Assembly (NCBI GenBank): GCA_028023455.1 | Contig: JAQFVV010000056.1 | Coordinates: 1,736,001-1,800,000 of the forward strand | Direction of reading: 5' to 3' | DNA length: 64,000 nt | From: Epiperipatus broadwayi | Taxonomy: Eukaryota; Onychophora; Udeonychophora; Euonychophora; Peripatidae | Shown here: piece by piece, positions 61,009-64,000 of the stretch | Numbering within the stretch: the stretch's first letter is position 1 | Layout of the letters: each line of letters opens with the position of its first letter | Notes under the pieces: model-generated | What the model was told of the DNA's origin: nothing | The model's database searches: none | What the model saw: only the letters and a program-made list of their open reading frames with translations | Position numbers and translations under genes: made by a program

Positions 61009-62015
61009 CACCTGGGTCTCGTTTTACACGGATTTATTTAATGCGATTTTGAAGTTATGCAATTCATGTTTCTTCAGAAGTCAAACTCCGATAATGCGCT
61101 ATTACTTTAAATAATAAATTTTGCGCACTTACGTCATATTGAAAGTAATAGCACATTATTGGAATTCGACTTTCATCTTAGTAATTTCAATATTTTCAGT
61201 GCTTTATAATAGTAAGATTTTATGCAATAATGAAATTAAAATCATGATTTCCACATTTTATGTATACACACATTAAATTTTACAAGATTATAATGTAAAT
61301 TTGTTCAAACATTGTGCATGTTAATTTTGCATTTTAAATCACATTCTGTTTTTGCTTTTTAAAAAAGAATGTAATCAATTATTAAACATTTAGTGTCCGC
61401 AAGTTTATTTTTAATTATTTTCTTATTAATGACACTAATCATGAATGTGCTCTTAAATACCAATGAGAGCTAAATGGTTGTATGTCTGGATATCACGAGC
61501 TTCATAAACAATTAATAAAATCATCATCTCAAAAATTAATTACTAATTACATTGTCACCAGAAAACCATTAACACAACATGAGAGTGAAGTTGGCGCTAG
61601 TTGTATTTTCTCTTGTGAAGAATCTGATTTTTTACCAGTTTGCAAATGAACCTGTTTATCGGCAAGTAGCGATAATAATTAAAACATGTATAAAAAAATG
61701 TCAATTACTGTACTGTAAATTATGCATAAAAATATATTGTTTTGAATGAAATTAAATATTATAGTTAAAAAAAGTTTGTCTTGTATCAATTTTTTTCATA
61801 TTTGAAATTTTTTATTAGTCATATTTTATTTCCTTATTTTTTTTTTGCGTGAATTTTAAAGTAATTTTACATTGGTGCTTTGCTTTTATGCGATTTTTGA
61901 AAAATCACAGTCCGTATCCCCCCTTTTTCAATGTAAGTTACGTCTATTTTTGTGCAATTTCTTTTGCGTGTGTTTTCTGAGGAACCTATCTATCGCGTAA
62001 AACGAGACCCAGGTG
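61009..62015. mobile_element. Non-autonomous pogo/Tigger-like DNA transposon
   Basis: The ends are inverted: cacctgggtctcgttttac (61009-61027) and gtaaaacgagacccaggtg (61997-62015). TA lies on both outer sides (61007-61008 and 62016-62017), the target site of the Tc1/mariner/pogo superfamily. Length is 1,007 bp. No transposase frame was recognised inside; there is an inner imperfect hairpin at 61078-61175. The assignment to Tigger/pogo rests on TIR style and the TA flanks only. Confidence 0.75.
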
Positions 62016-62017
62016 TA

Positions 62018-64000
62018 TAATTCACAGCAACAATGTAATGTGAAATAATATTTTAACTTTGATAGTCATCGAATAACTGAATACATGAAATGAGGAATTA
62101 GCAAGATGAAGTAAATAAGTATATGTGGATGCTTTCCAAAATATATGAATGTTTAACCCAGTTTCACCTCATATTTATTTCAAATTGTGTTATTGAAATA
62201 GTGATTGGTGAGTCTATATGTGTGATTACTATGCTGCTACTGCTGACAGTTAAAACTTAATTTAGATCAAATATTTTTTCTTTAAAATGATTAACAAATA
62301 CTAATGACTTATTACATTTATTTATTTGTTTATTGTTTAGCTGAAAATAAATGTGTGTGGTTGATAACACTAAGACTATTTCCATCCATTTAATTTTTAG
62401 GCAAAATGAAGAAAGAATACTAAAAACTGAAAATTATTTTCAAATTGATAAAAGAGTAGGTTTGATTAAAATTGCTACAGTTTGGAAGATTTTAAACCTA
62501 TCATTCTTTTTTTACAGATTTTAATGATGAAAAGAGTATATATATATTGTAACCTTTTGATCAGTTATCCATGGTAAAAACTGTGTATAAAATGTAAATT
62601 ATAGCTCCAAAATTTTAAATTTATAATTTAGATAATACTAATGCTATAAACTTGGGTATAACAGTAATAAATGACTTAAAACATAAAGATTAAAAATAGA
62701 ATTATGTAGAGATTTAATAATCATTGTTAGTTATAGATAATTTATATTATAATCTACTATATAATTTTTAATACAATATTTGTCAATTTAAATAAACATA
62801 TTACTTATACATTTGACTTTAATTTATTTTCATGCAGTGTTCCTTTGAGAGCCAAAGGTCTAAAATTGTAGTTAAGGAAAGAAGGAACAATTATTTACTA
62901 CAAGTTAATAATTTATTTTTTAATTTGTAATTGTAACATCTTGTAAATTAAAATATTTAATCTTAAACTTGGTATTTAAATCCAATTAATAATATCATAT
63001 ATTAAAAATATAATTGGAATTGGATTTGTAGTTTTTAACAAATGATTTTAAATTAATTTTGTTTGTAAAACATTTATTGATTTTAATATTTCAAATAGAA
63101 ACAAAAACATTTTGTTTAAAAGTTATAATAGTTGATTTGGGAAATAGACCAATGAAAGTTTTGTAAATAGTTTTCTGACATCAATTTATCTTGGAGTTTT
63201 TAAGAAGATAAAAAATCATGCAGATGATTAAGGTAAAAAGATTCAAGAAGTATTAAAAATTAGATAGCAGCCTCAATTTATTTTTTCCATACAAAAAAAA
63301 AGTTATAAAAGTTAAAGTATTTAAAATCTTAAGCAGAAAAAAAATTGTATTCACAAAGCTATCTAAGGATATGAAATATTTTTTAAAGTAATTATTAATA
63401 TTATGGAATAAGTAAATCAATTTTCATTATCACCTGGTTACCAGTTCTGATCATCTATTTTTATCCAAGATAATACCAAAAAGGAGTTTGAAAAATCAGA
63501 GTTATTTTAATTTTGCCTAGGATAGCCATGAGAAAGGAAACACAACTGCAGTGCTTCAGAGAGAAACATGACAATAGCCACATAAGAAAACATTCATTTG
63601 TCTATGCTAAATTAAAGGTTTTTATTAATCATAGATTAAATGTGAAAAACATTTAAAATTCCTAGAAATAAATTTCTAAAGCTAAAAGAAATATCTTATA
63701 GAACGTTAAGAATAATTAATTAGTCATGAGTATTGAATGCAAAAAAAACTAATCTTTGTTTGAAATAAACAGTTGATACATAAATAATTTGCAAAATTTT
63801 TAAGAAAATATTTAGCTTATACTTAATAATGGAAAAAAAAAAACAGATAAAACTTAAATTAAGATTTCTTATGTTTAAATAGATGAACTTTTACTATAGC
63901 ATTTTAAGAACTGAATATTAAAATGGGAAGGATAATTAGAAGAAAAAAATCTGTGTAACTTTTGAGGGGTAGATGATAATTACAAAGATAATATACTACA
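62018..64000. other. Non-coding AT-rich stretch
   Basis: No open frame, RNA gene or mobile element was recognised to the end of the window. Confidence 0.55.

Overview
The window is strongly AT-rich, repeat-dense metazoan DNA. No host gene could be recognised: every reading frame with a clear family signature belongs to a transposable element. The element mix (two Penelope-like families, a CR1-like LINE with a PHD/esterase ORF1, an L1/Tx1-like LINE, a Jockey-like LINE relic, a hAT/ZBED-type zinc finger, foldback MITEs, a TA-flanked pogo/Tigger-like element and tRNA-like SINE scraps) suits an invertebrate such as a mollusc, chelicerate or cnidarian. The species cannot be fixed from the sequence.

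Layout. 1-5.4 kb is non-coding, with a LINE 3' fragment at 1985-2790 and small foldbacks. 5.4-14.2 kb is a nested Penelope locus. An older, broken element (PLE-A) consists of an inverted 5'-truncated copy (5839-6643), a direct partial copy (6650-7497) and a longer copy (7498-13665). A much younger element (PLE-B, 8868-12288, minus strand) has inserted into the PLE-A reverse transcriptase. PLE-A copies carry a tRNA-like module and a degenerate hammerhead-ribozyme-like motif in their terminal repeats, and ~460-bp diverged direct repeats lie on either side. 14-32 kb is gene-poor, with two small tandem duplications, several foldbacks and a zinc-finger remnant. 32.6-37.7 kb is a nearly full-length CR1-like LINE on the minus strand, with ~190-bp tandem monomers upstream of ORF1. 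Three segments in its 3' part match Illumina adapter sequence and are probably assembly artefacts. 38-45 kb is non-coding apart from a promoter-like patch near 41.35 kb. 45.3-47.1 kb is a 5'-truncated LINE with one stop codon. 47-64 kb is non-coding with foldbacks, SINE-like pieces, a C-run/hairpin array (52.3-53.1 kb), a Jockey-like relic (58.6-59.3 kb) and a 1-kb pogo/Tigger-like element (61.0-62.0 kb).

The genes do not form a pathway; they record successive insertions. PLE-B terminal copies are almost identical, so it is recent. PLE-A, the LINEs and most MITEs are older and decayed. No CRISPR array, rRNA, canonical tRNA or operon was seen.
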